A stretch of 64,000 nucleotides of DNA from Micractinium sp. NFX-FRZ (lineage: Eukaryota; Chlorophyta; Trebouxiophyceae; Chlorellales; Chlorellaceae): assembly GCA_029339195.1 (NCBI GenBank), contig JAPTJF010000023.1:186001-250000 (forward strand), written 5' to 3'. The translations under genes and the position numbers were made by a program. This document shows positions 11,380 through 23,400 of the stretch, piece by piece. The notes beneath the pieces are model-generated. The model was given only the letters and a program-made list of their open reading frames with translations. It was not told the DNA's origin and ran no database searches. Each line of letters begins with the position of its first letter. The stretch's first letter is position 1.

Positions 11380-12602
11380 CGATTCACTTTCCGTTCTCAC
11401 CCCACGATTCACTTTCCACTCTCACCCCAGTGTCCACTCTCACCCACATTCACTTTCCACTCTCACCCCCTGTCCACTCTCCACTCTCACCCCACGATTC
11501 ACTTTCCACTCTCACCCCACGGTTCACTTTCCACTCTCACCCCACGATTCACTCTCACCCCACGGGTCACTTTCCATTCTCACCCCACGGTTCAATGTCC
11601 CACTCTCACTCACGATTCACTTTCCACTCTCACCCCACGGTTCACTTCTCACCCCACGATTCACTTTCCACTCTCACCCCACGGTTCACTTTCCATTCTC
11701 ACCCCACGATTCACTTTCCACTCTCACCCCACGGTTCACTTCTCACCCCACGGTTCACATTCCACTCTCACCCCACGGTTCACATTCCACTCTCACCCCA
11801 CGGTTCACATTCCACTCTCACCCCACGATTCACTCTCACCCCACGGGTCACTTTCCATTCTCACCCCACGGTTCACTTCTCACCCCACGATTCACTTTCC
11901 ACTCTCACCCCACGGTTCACTTTCCACTCTCACCCCACGGTTCACTTTCCACTCTCACCCCACGATTCACTTTCCACTCTCACCCCACGGTTCACTTTCC
12001 ACTCTCACCCCACGGTTCACTTCTCACCCCACGGTTCACATTCCACTCTCACCCCACGGTTCACATCTCACCCCACGATTCACTTTCCATTCTCACCCCA
12101 CGGTTCACTTTCCACTCTCACCCCACGATTCACTCTCACCAACATTCACTTTCCACTCTCACCCCCTGTCCACTCTCCACTCTCACCCCACGGTTCACTT
12201 TCCACTCTCACCCCACGGTTCACTTTCCACTCTCACCCCACGATTCACTCTCACCCCACGGGTCACTTTCCATTCTCACCCCACGGTTCAATGTCCCACT
12301 CTCACTCACGATTCACTTTCCACTCTCACCCCACGGTTCACTTCTCACCCCACGATTCACTTTCCACTCTCACCCCACGATTCACTTTCCACTCTCACCC
12401 CACGGGTCACTTTCCACTCTCACCCCACGGTTCACTTCTCACCCCACAATTCACTTTCCACTCTCACCCCACGGTTCACTTTCCACTCTCACCCCACGGT
12501 TCACTTCTCACCCCACGATTCACTTTCCACTCTCACCCCACGGTTCACTCTCACCCCACGATTCACTTTCCACTCTCACCCCACGGTTCACTTTCCAATC
12601 TC
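11380..12602 (+). repeat. 25-bp satellite array with shorter variants
   Basis: Tandem units of about 25 bp built from CACTTTCCACTCTCACCCCA plus CGGTT or CGATT. They are interspersed with shortened units lacking the TTTCCACT part, which suggests a higher-order pattern; a block around 11440-11640 recurs around 12140-12340. All forward frames are open because 25 is not divisible by three. Confidence 0.96.
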
Positions 12603-12659
12603 TTATTGTATGCGCACACCGGCAGCAGTGTCGTTCTTCTCTTGTTGGAGTAATACAAG

Positions 12660-12664
12660 TTACA
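12660..12664 (-). terminator. candidate TGTAA polyadenylation signal, MYND gene
   Basis: TTACA on the plus strand, i.e. TGTAA in the sense of the minus-strand MYND gene, about 145 nt past its stop. TGTAA is the usual polyadenylation signal in green algae. Confidence 0.55.
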
Positions 12665-12806
12665 AAGTGTAGCAATTGAATCAGGCCGGCAACCTGCCCA
12701 TGGTATCTCGGTCAAAAGCACAGCCAGAAGTTGGCCCAGGGGCCGTCGTGCGAACTGGTGCAGCCTTACAGGCGGGGCAGCGTGCACAGCAGCCCCTGTC
12801 CTCGCC

Positions 12807-15536
12807 TCACTCCCCCTGCTTGCAGCTCTCCTTGTGATGCTTCCAGTGCTTCACTTGGCACTCCCGGCTGCAAAGTAGTAAAGGTAATGAATAAGCACTC
12901 AGGGCATGCCGTGCCGTCCAGCAGCCTGGCAGGGCAACCACAGCAGGCAGACGCGACACCCTCGGTCGCAGTAGCATCCCGACCTGCCGTGCCCAACAGC
13001 ATTCGCCTAGCACCCTTTCGTCTGCCCACAACACCCACCCAGCAGCACCAATCCCGCCTGCAGCCCCAGCCCAGCCCCCGCCTTGCCACACCTGCAGTAT
13101 CTGGCCGTCTGGCAGCGGGAGCAGCGGCGGAGGCCCACCGCCACGGCGCCGCAGCCGCAGCATGCCAGCACCAAAGCCCCCGGGTCTTTCAGCACCTGCT
13201 CCAACGCCTCACTGGCCGCCTGCCGCCCTGCGGTGCCCCGCAGCTGCGCCTTGGCTGCAGCCAGCTGCGGCTGGTTCCGGGCCAGCTCAGCCTCGATGGG
13301 GTCCACCCACCTGCATGCAGCGCAGCGTGCACAGCATGGGCAGCGTGGCGTGGCGTGGCAGCGTGGGAGGGCAGCCGGGCAGGGGCAGCCGGGCAGGGGC
13401 AGCCGGGCAGGGGCAGCTGTGCAGGATGCGCCAATGCACGCATGTACCACACTCCGTCTGAGGGTTCCAGTTTCATGCGCCCAGTGGGCACGCACCAGCC
13501 AGGCAGGCCCCCCACCTCCATGTGTGTGCGCGCCCTGCATGCACCCACCTCGCCCCTGCCCCCATCTGCCCACCCACCTGTGCGGCAGCCGCTTCTTCAG
13601 CCTCCCCAGCTTCCGCTCCGCCTCCTTGAAAGCCTGCACAGCCGCTTCCAGCGTGGCACGCCCCTCGCTGCTGCCCGTGCCGATGGCTGAGCTGGCAATG
13701 GTCAGCAGGGGGGCGGCGGCACGGGCCTGCCAGAAGACTGAGCCCTGCTGGCGTGCCAGCTGCACGCCACGCAGCAGCAGGTTGGCAGCGCCCTGCGGGC
13801 TCCCCTGGTGCACGATGCCCGCCAGCACATGGCTGCGGGGGCTGCCCGCCTCCAGCTGCACCAGCCGGGCGGCAGCCGCGCCCTCGGCGCGCTGCACCGC
13901 CGCCAGCTGGCGCGGCGTCAGCGGCTGGTACATCCGCCCCCCAGTGCCGTGCCCCAACGCCACGCTCATCTCCAGGCCGTACAGCGCTGCCGCCGTGTCG
14001 TAAGCCAGGAAGCAGGCCACGTAGTGCAGCTGAGCTGGCGTGGGCAGCCGCATGGCACTCAGCGCGTGCCGCCCCACCAGGGCATCTGCCAGCCCTGCCA
14101 GCTGGCGTGCCACGTCAGCAGCGTGTGCCTGCCGCCCCAGCTCCGTCCCCGCCCTCTGCGCCATCTCCAGCAAGTCGAGCGTGTCGCCGCCAGAGGCAGC
14201 AACCATGAGCGGCAGCAGCCGGGACAGCGGCTGGCTGTCAGAGCTGCCTGGCGGCGCGCTGCCGCCACCGCTGCTGCTGGAGCGTGTGCCAGCGTCGCCG
14301 CTGGCTGTGCCGAGCTCTTCTGGTGTGAAGAGGGGCAGGTAGGCCCTCAGGTGGGCGCCCCAGTAGCAGTCAACGATGGGCGGGTCGGGGCTGCACGGCG
14401 GGTGGGAAGAAATGGAGTGCATAAGATGGGGTGGGTGCAGAGGCACACGGGAGCATTGGCAGCTGCACATGCAGTGTAGGCCCGGCACTTGCGGGAGGCC
14501 AGGGATGATCTGGCCCGGCACACCCCTCCAGCAGACAGAGGAATATGCACGCCCAAACTTGTCACCACGCAACCCCATGCCACCACACGCTCTTGCCCTC
14601 GCCACGTCGGTCCAACACAGCCTGCCCACCCCCGGCTCACCACATATAGATGGAGGAGGCCACTGCCAGCATGGCCAGAAGCACGCGCCGCCGCGTGGCA
14701 GGGGTGGCAGGCAGCTGGGGCTGGTTGTCCTCGCTGATGGGCAGCAGCTTGCACACCCCCCTGCAGTGGGCAGGCCGGTGGGCAGCAGGAGGAGTGGGTT
14801 GCATGGTGGGGAGAGGCCGCCTGTGCTGACTGAACAGCAGCAGGAGTGGTTAACCGTACAGAAGCGGCTGGGCAGCGGGTCGCAGGGTCCGAAAGGGCGC
14901 CGGAGAGCCCTCGTGCCCGAGAGAAGCCAGGCGGGCAGGAGCATGGGTGGGTGGGTGGGTGGATCGTCGCACGAGACGGGTGTGGCTGCTGCCCTCCTGC
15001 TGTGACTGCACCTCCTCAAAGTGCCATGCCAAGCAGCAGCACAACAATACACACAGGCACAACACGGGTGGGTTTGCAGTGCCGCCCAGCTCAGCCTGCC
15101 CAGTGCAACGCTGCGCACCTACCTCCCACCAGAGCGGCGCCACCGCATCCAAGCCACGCGGCCTCCTCTGCAGCCACCGCTCTCAGTGCACCCAACTCAA
15201 CCCACACGCACCCAGTGCACAACCCAGCCATAGCTCAGAAGTGACTGTTCTAGCCGCAGTCCTGCTGGCTTACCTGAGCAGTGCCACAGACTCCACAAAG
15301 GCCGCCTCCTCTGGCGAGCGCTCCCCCTGCGGCACCGCCTGCGCACGCTCCAGCCGGCTTGCCAGCATGTCGCTTCCTTGGGGGCGGGCACCCGGGGCCG
15401 GCGGCTCCCCGCTGCCCTGCCCCGCCACCATGGCCGCGATGCGAGCCAGCTGAGACTCGCTGCCGTCGCAGTTCGCGATAGACCCGGTGTCAGGGTCGAA
15501 GATGTGAAGCCCGGGCTTCAAGATCAGAAACGCCAT
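12807..15536 (-). CDS. MYND-type zinc finger protein, 491 aa, 5 exons
   Basis: Exons: 15536-15274, 14760-14641, 14390-13578, 13310-13092, 12867-12807, all in phase. The ATG gives MAFLILKPGLHIFDPDTGSI. Exon 2 encodes a hydrophobic stretch (RRVLLAMLAVASSIYMW, about residues 110-128) that could be a membrane segment. Exon 3 is a long Ala/Leu-rich helical region. The C-terminus is a complete MYND finger: C449, C452, C462, C465, C471, C475, a W/H pair and C487, split by the last intron between YC and SREC. MYND fingers usually bind proline-rich partners; no SET domain is present, so methyltransferase activity is not implied. A decayed inverted copy lies at 6346-8447 with satellites between. Function unknown. 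Confidence 0.85.
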
Positions 15537-15965
15537 GGTGGCCGTGTGTGCTTGACGGCAGGCGGCGGCAGGTGGACGGCCGGCGCTTCAAGTGGCGATT
15601 CCGCGGCCTCAGAACGCTCCGCTCCTGGTGCGGATGCAAACGGGGGCCACCCTTGCAATGCTCCGCAATGAGAGTTGGCCGGCCTGGCTGCGGTCTGGTT
15701 GCGAGCGGGTTCAATAACTCGAACTTGCGGGCGAGCGCTCAACTTTCACTCGATTCAGAGTCTCGTACCACGGGTGATAAGAGCAATCAATGAGCGCGCG
15801 CCATCCCCTCCTGTCGGCTCCCTGTCAGGGTGTGCATGTTGCGCGCGACATGCACGGCCAGCAGGCGGGCAAGCAGCATTACCATTTTTGAATTTGCCCG
15901 GCCCCCCTGTAACATGAACACAACTAAGGGGGCAAGCAGCATTACCATCCTGCCCAGGCCCCACA
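15537..15965. other. 5' flank of the MYND gene, no gene seen
   Basis: Probably promoter and spacer. Two short similar stretches at about 15868-15890 and 15930-15950 share GCAAGCAGCATTACCAT. Confidence 0.4.
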
Positions 15966-16100
15966 CCTGGCGCATGCTCAGTCGAGGCAGCAGTGGCGGC
16001 AGCGGCAGCGGCGGCGGCGGCGCGCTGCCAGCGGCCAGGCCGGCTGCCCCCAGCACGCCTTCGACTGCATTCGCCCAGCACCTGCATATAGTTGGCCTCC
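15966..16100 (+). repeat. dispersed direct repeat, copy 2
   Basis: Near-identical to 6212-6345, as described there. It is followed at 16276-16340 by a segment similar to 11023-11090 in the satellite region, so several short blocks are shared across this 10-kb region. Confidence 0.75.
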
Positions 16101-16474
16101 TTTCAAGCCGCGCAGCGCGGCCTGCGGAGGCAGTCAGGCCCGCGCACATGTCCGCATGCTTGCTGCCGGGAGAGGAGTGGGTGCCCCGCAAGCGCAAACT
16201 TCCTTGCAGCCAACTTGAAGGCATTCCGTCGCCTGCGACGATGCGCCTAGCGCGGCGGCCGTCGGCCGCTTGCCGCCCAGAGGCGCCTTCCCCACCACCG
16301 CCGCCGCCCCTCCCTGCAGCCGCTGTGGCCCCTCCCTGCAGCCGCTGTGGCCCCTCCCTGCAGCCGCTGCAGCCACAAGTGGTCTCAGCCCGAGGGTACA
16401 GCGCCAGCCCCCACAATGTGTTCACGTCCTCAACTGACATACCCTTCCACTTCCTTTGCTGTTACGTTGCGCAG

Positions 16475-16671
16475 GCCGTATTGCAGACGCTGAGTTCCTG
16501 GCCGACCGGCGCCTGCAGTTTGTGCTGGCGTGGCACCTTTGTGACGCGCAGCAAGACGAAAGCCACACGCCAGACGACATCCTAACCCTGCGGCACAACC
16601 TGCAAGGTGTTACTGCAGACCTGAAGCAGCGGGCAGCGGAGAAGCAGTCGGGGGAGGCAGACGTGCGCTAG
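16475..16671 (+). CDS. orphan terminal exon of an unresolved gene
   Basis: After a good TTGCGCAG acceptor the frame reads RIADAEFLADRRLQFVLAWH and continues as a charged, helical, non-repetitive segment to EKQSGEADVR and TAG at 16669-16671. It looks coding, but no upstream exon could be joined with confidence. An upstream frame at 16130-16394 with a GTACAG donor is open but joins out of phase. A TGTAA lies at 16900-16904, about 230 nt downstream. Family not recognised; it may be a gene remnant. Confidence 0.4.
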
Positions 16672-17470
16672 CTGGGTGCAGCCGCCCCGATGCGGCAACA
16701 GGATGGCAGTCCAGCTGCAACTTTCAAAATTCTTACGCCAGCGAATGCAGGCCCCCCTTCCCTCCATTTCGCTCTTCATGCCCTATGATGTACAGGCAAA
16801 CGCATTGACAGCTTGTTTTCCTTCATTTGCCCGCCCGTCAAGTCCCCCCATATTTGCCCACACCAGGCCCTCCCTCACCCACTGCATGCTGCCATGATGT
16901 GTAATCATTTGTCAAAATTTGACAGGCTTGCACTCAACAGAAGCAGGGGTATGTTGAACAAGAGCAGCAGGCAGCAGAGGGAGCTGAGTACGTTGAGCAA
17001 ACAGGAGCAGACACGAGAAGAGAAGACATGTGCATCGTTCGTTCAAGGGCGGTCACGCTCGGCAGCAGTGCAGGGCAATCAAAACAAGCCAGGAACACTG
17101 GGCAGTCAAACAGAGGTCGGGAGGAGAGTACGGTGCCGTAGCAGAGGCACTCTCGGAGCCCCAGGAGGGAAAGCAGATGGGCAAGAGGGTGTTCAAGCAA
17201 ACGGACACATGGATCGTGGAGGCCTCCTGCCCACAGGTGCACCTCAGGCAGGCGTGCGGGCACTCTCAGCCTCGGCAGGGATGAGTGCCGGGGGGGCACC
17301 CCTGCCTCAAGAGCCACATGCCTGGCACACCAATGCGCCAGCAACCCAGACAATGAGGGGGGCCCACTCGCTGTCGGCTCAAGTGCCGGCAACTCGGAGG
17401 GCAGGTCCCCTGCCGGCCTAAAAGCCCCATGCCGGCGCAGTATATCCTCTGGTGAGGATGCCAGCCTGCC
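16672..17470. other. intergenic, probable 3' flanks
   Basis: It lies between the orphan plus-strand exon and the 3' end of the transporter. I see no convincing exon. TGTAA at 16900-16904 fits the plus-strand exon; no TGTAA was found for the transporter. Confidence 0.4.
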
Positions 17471-20400
17471 TCAGAGGCCCATGCTGGCATAGTACTTGTG
17501 CAAGCCCCTCAGGTCGCCCTCCTCCGCCTCCGCCTGCCGCCACGCGTTTGCCCGGAAGGCCTCGCGCTCCAGGGCCGCCCGCCCCGCGCGCCCCATCACG
17601 CGGCGCCACACGGGGTGGCGGGCAAAGAGGCAGGTGTAGGCGGAGTCCTCCAAAGGGATGTTGGCCGTCTCTGCAGGAGGGGCATGGAGAGCAGTGATAC
17701 CCAAGAAAGGGGGGCTGGCGGGGCAAAGGGGCAGGAGGGAGCGGAGTCCGCCAAAGGGATGTTAGCCGTCTCTGCACAAGGGTGGGTGGGTGGGCGGAGG
17801 GGGGAAGGACTGGGGCAAGCGGGGCACGAGCAAATACGAGCATGTGCGCAGTCGGGAGTGAGCCACAGAGCGTCGCGGCCCCCCGGTGCCTCCATGCCCC
17901 TCCGCCCTGGCCTGCCCACCCACCGGCCCTCGGGAGGGCGAGGCTCACCGGGCATCACAAATATATACAACACACACAAAGGCAGAGCCACAGCGAGGCC
18001 CAGGCTGCGCGCAGGCAAGACGGCACCTCTGTGTGTGTTGCAGTCACCGCGCATAGTAGGCTCTTGTGGACCGAGACGGGGCACCAAACAGCCCACCCCC
18101 CGCACACTGCCTGCCCACCCACCGGGCAGCAGGAAGTAGACGAAGAGGGTCATGACCAGATTCCAGGCGGCGAAGAAGACAAAGACGTAGAAGCGCATGG
18201 AGCAGAGCATGGTGAGGAAGCCCTGGCCTGCGGGGGGGGGGGCGGGGGGGGGGCGGAGGCGGCCAGGAGACGGCGGGTTGTGTGGCACAGGGAAGTGGTG
18301 GCAGCGCTGCTGCTAGCGCAGCACAGCCTGGTGAGGAAGCCCTGGCCTGCGCGGGGGGCGGAGGGCAGCCAGGAGGCGGCGGGTTGTGTGGCAAAGGCGA
18401 GTAGTGGCAGCGCAGCACAGCGTGGTAAGGAAGCCCGGACCGGTGGCGGGGGTGTGACTCCCACATATGGCAAGAGGCGGCAGGCAGTTGGCAGTCGACG
18501 CGGCGCTCATCCCTCCCACCCCAAGCCACAAATGAAGCCATGGCCACTCTTAGTAATGGCGAAGCTGAGCAGGTGGTTTGCCGCCACCACGGCGCCCGTC
18601 CCTCCCACCACCAACCCATCCAGAAAAGGGTGCCCCGCGCTCACCTATGGCAAAGCTGAGCAGGTAGTTGGCCGCCACCACGGCGCTCATCCCCGAGGTG
18701 CGTGTGTCCAGCGTCTGCACCTCTGCGCCCAGCACCCACACAATGGGGCCCCTGCGGTGCGAGGCGGGGAGGGGCAGAGAGACGGCAGGGCAGGGTGAGT
18801 GAGGGGTGGTAGGTGAGCGAGGAGAGGAGAGGCAAACGGGGGCACAGGAGCGCCGGGAAGCCCGCTGCCTGCCGACGATCCATAACACCGCACGGCATGG
18901 GAGCGGCAGGCGCTGCTGCTGGTGGGCAGAACCAGGCGCATGCACACGCACCGGCACAAGCACGGAGAGAACAACCAAGTTCCGGCCCACCCTGCTCCCC
19001 TGCCCGTCCGCCCACCCAGCTTCCAGCTCCAGCTGAAGCCAGCCACAGAGAGGCAGACGAGGGCCAGGAACTGACACAAGGCACAGAGCAGAAGCAGTAC
19101 CCTCCCCTCCCTCACACCCCCGTGCAACCCACCAGCACCAGCTGCAGCCAGCGAGGAAAGGCACAGCCAGGCATATACAGACACACTGAGGGACAAAGCA
19201 GAGTGCCCTCCCCTCCCTCCCCCTCCCCCCCTTGCCACCCACCCACCAGCTCCAGCTGAAGCCGGCAACAAAGATGCAGATGCAGACGAGGGCCGCCACG
19301 GCTGTGCCCTTGTCCAGCGTGGAACCTTCCGAGTAGTTTGCTCCCAGGATGATGGCGGTGGCGGCCTGGTGACGTGGGTTCAGGGGGCGCAAAAGAGGGG
19401 GCATGGGTTAGCACAGGATGATGGCGGTGCCAGCCTGACAGAACTGTTGTTTTAGAAGGAAAAGGCAAGAGGGGGGCCACAGCTTGGCCAGTTGGGCAGA
19501 GGAACGAGTGTGGCCCCAGCGTCAGGTTCCAGGATAAGGACGTCACACCCGTGTGACGTGTCGGTGGCTGGCAGGTGGATGAGCAGTTTGGAGCCCAACA
19601 GATCCACGAGTGCCTGCAGCGTCAACAGGCACCAGCCGGCCAGCGCCGCCCCAGCAGCCGTGCGGTGCGGCCCACTCAACCCCCCTCGCCACGGCTGTCC
19701 GGCTGCCCCACCCACCCCCGGCATGTGCCGCATCCGCCCAGCACGCCCCCTCCCACTCCATACTGCCGCACCGCTCACCAGGCTGATGAGCATCTGTATG
19801 CCCCCCTGGGTTTTAGGGTGTTGGGGTTTTAGGGTTTTACCCACCTGGCTGATGAGCATCTGTATCCCCCCCTCCAGCAGCAGGGGGCGCCTGCCCCACT
19901 TGTCCACCAGCGCCAGCCCCACAAAGGTACCCTGCAGCAGGGCAGGGAAAGCAGGGCAGGGGCGCAGGAATGGCAGGCACCAAAACCAAGGACGTCAGCA
20001 CCACACCTGCACGGCTTGAGCAAGCACGACAACGCTGCTCTGCAGCAGCAGCAGCAGCAGCAGCAGCTGCATCATAACCCGAGTTCCACGCTGGCAAGCG
20101 CCCCGCTTCTCCCCGACCCACAAAAACCAACGCTTTCCCCCACCCACCCACCAGCACGTTGATGCCGCCTGGGACGGGGGGGGGGGGGGGGTGAGAAAGG
20201 GGTGAGGAAGGGGTGAGCGTGGGGGACAGGCAAAAGGGCAGGCGGGGCGCTGGCGGGGCGCTGGCGAGGGGGCGGGGGGATGCGGCAGGCGGTGCAGTGT
20301 GGGAGCATGGCGCCGCGCACAATGCAAGGTTCCACCGCGTGCGGCGCAGGCCATGCTGCACGGCGACAGCAGCACGCGGGCACCGGGTCCAGGCTCTCCA

Positions 20401-23400
20401 GCAACGTGTTGCCACCCCTCCCAGCCCGCAACCCACCCCACCCTTGCCGCCTTGCAAGCCTCCACCCACCGATGATGACGGCATTGAGCAGCACGGTGGA
20501 GCTGCTTGTGAGCGAGTCAAACATGATGGGGGCTGCAGAGGCGGGAGGGAGGGGGAAGTGGAGGGGAATGAAGGAGGGGGAGATGGGGAGGGGGAGGGCA
20601 CGCAGGCAGCAGCCAAGGGCAGCGCAGGCAGCAGGTACCCAAGGCAGGCAACCCGGCAGTCCCAGCCCCTCGTGTGCCCTATGAGCACGCAGCCAGGTGG
20701 GGGGGTCTGCCCTGAAAAGCACGTGGGCAGGCAGGCGTGGGGCTCACCATAGAAGATGATGGCCTGAGGGGCGTGGGGAGGCAGCACGGAGCAGGCATGT
20801 GAGGCGTGAGGCTGTGCAGGCACACGGCGTGGGGTGCCGGCAAGCGTGGGGCGCAGGCTGTGCAGGCGCAGGCGCAGGCCAGGCAGCGCAGGCCAGGTGG
20901 GGCAGGCAGGGAGGGGGACCAAGAGGGGGCGGGGGCAGCAGGCATGTGAAGGGGATCAAGCGGGGCTGGCCTCACGTTGATGCCTGTGAGCTGCTGCAGG
21001 GCCGCCAGGGCGCAGGCCATGATGGTCATGGGCAGGTTGTGGCGGGCCACCAGGTTGCGCCAGCTCTGCAGGTGGTGGGTGGTGGGCGGGGAAGAGAGGA
21101 GTCGGCGGCGGCGAGGGGAGGAGGAGCGGGCGGCCGCACGGGCGGGACGCGCGCAGTCGAGGGGGCACGGGCGGGGCGAGAACGAAGCAGGGACGGAGGC
21201 AGGGCGGGGCAGGCAGGTGAAGGGCAGGGAGGGCATCAGTGCCTCCCGGGCTTCCCCAGTGCCCGCTCCCCGGCGCGCCCTCCTGCCTGCCGCCCGCGGC
21301 GCCCACCCACCCACCCACCCACCTCCAGCGGCGTGACCTTGGCTGCCGCCCTGGCTGCGTCACAGATGTCGGCATATTCTGCATCTACCTGCGGGCCGCG
21401 AGCAGGGCGGCAGAATGGAGTGTGTTGGATGGGCAGCTCACTTGGAGGAGATGGAGACGACTGGACACAAATCCTGGCCACACCCACCCACCCCGTAAGG
21501 CGTCGCTCTTCCGTCACGGGCCCCCTGCACGCTCGCCTCCCTGCGCCAGCGCACAGCGTGCAACCACCCGCACTGCCTCAGGTCTGCTGGTTCAACCGCC
21601 CATTTGTGCCCCTCTTCGGAGACCCCCCAACCCCCAGCCCACCCTGCTCCGACGCCTTCCTCTCCGCAGCCTGACCTCGCCTGCACACCCTTTCCCTGCT
21701 GCCCCGCGCACCCCAACCCTCCCCCCCGACACCCCCCATAACACCCCCCGCCGCTCGCCTCGTCGGTGCCGCGCAGCATCTGCAGCACCGCGCGCCCCTC
21801 CGCCCAGCGCCCGCGCTCCAGCAGGTATGAGGGGCTCTCGGGCAGCACCAGGCCGCCCAGGGTGAGCACGCAGGCGGGCATGGCGGCCAGGCCCAGGGAG
21901 AGGCGCCACCCCCAGTTCGGGATGTACTGGGCGCCATAGTTGACCAGCTGCCAGGGGGAGGGAGAGAGGGGGAAGAGGAGGGGAGGTATGAAGAGGTGAG
22001 CACAAAGGGAGGGGCTGTGCTGTGTGCCCACAGCTGTGGTTTCCCAGCTGTGCGGCAACGCAGGGGAGAAAGTGTGTGTGGGGGGGAAAGGGGGACAGCA
22101 CAGCAAGGTCGCAGGTAAGAGGGGGGTGCGCTGGGGAGTCCTGACGTCCGGCCGTCTGTTAAGAGAGGGAGGAAGGGAGGGAGGGAGGGAGGGAGGGAGG
22201 GAGGGAGGGGCAGGTAGAACGCGAGGCTGGGGCATGCACGGCAGGCAAAGCACATTGCAAAGCAGGCAGTGCAGGCAGGCAGGGGCCCTCCAACACTCGT
22301 GCAATGTGCAATCATACCACGACAACCCCGGCGCCCCCGCCCGCCCACACACCCACCCACCCACCTGCGCTGCCAGGATGCCTGCCGTGGTGGCCACCTG
22401 GAACAGGTAGGCCAGGCCTCCTGCAGGCAGAGATGGCAGGAGCGGGGTTCAGGGGTGGTGCTTGCGTTGGCCAGGGGGGCTCCGCCCACCCCAGCGCCGC
22501 TCACAGCCATGCCTGCACCCACATGTTGTCAACATACCATGTGCTTGCCTACACCCTCCCCACCCACCTACACCCCACCCCAACCCCAACCCCCACCTCT
22601 GCTGGCGTAGGGCGCCACCTCGCTGATGTAGACGGGCACCACCACGGCGGCGGTGCCTGGGGGGGGGGAGTTGGGGAGGAGGCACAAGAAGGGTGGGGCA
22701 GTGAGGGGGGAGGGGGCAGGAGGTTGCGGGTGAGGTACGCGTGCGAGGCAACAGGGGGATATGTAGCAGGGGAGGCGGGGGCAGGGCGGCGCGCATTGAG
22801 GACTGCAGGGAGCGCTGGCGCATGACGGCAGGTGACGCCACACGACAGGTGGAACGGCGGCGTCTCACCCACGCCGAAGCCCAGCACGCAGCGCCCGATG
22901 ATGAGCTGTGTGAGCGAGTGCGCCCCCGCCTGCAGGCCGGCCCCCATCAGGAAGAAGCAGCCGCTGAACAGCATGGTGACCTGGCGCCACCGGGGACACA
23001 GCGTGCGTGGGGTGGGTGAGTTGGGGAGGATGGGGTGCAGGGAGGTGACTCGTCAGCAGCAGCGTTCCATTGACTGGGGAGTGGGCGGTGGGAGATCGGG
23101 CGTTGCGGGCATGAGATTTAGGGGGCCACGGGAAAGGAGCCGGTGCTGTGCCTGGCTGAGCAGGCATGTCAAGACGGTCTGCGCACGTCGACGCGGTGGT
23201 GCCAGCATGACAATCCCGCCCCCGTGCCCGCCCCCCGAGTAGCAACCTCTTCCATACCGGCCCACTGCGCCTCACCTTGCGCCCAAACGAGCGCGCCACG
23301 TGCCCAGCCGGAACAGCCACAGCGGCGCCGCTCAAAAACATGATGGCTGAAAACATCTGCAGCCGCATGTCGTGGTACTTGCAGTCTGCAACCAAAAGGG

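Noticed and set aside
8334..12679. Open frames of several hundred codons on both strands (up to 949 codons)
   Set aside because: They are translations of 8-, 14- and 25-bp satellites, whose lengths are not multiples of three and whose units contain no stop in any phase. Composition is purely periodic, so they are not genes.
13007..15118. A 703-codon open frame on the minus strand as a single exon
   Set aside because: It reads through introns of the MYND gene. The five-exon model keeps phase, removes low-complexity intron text and restores the complete zinc finger.
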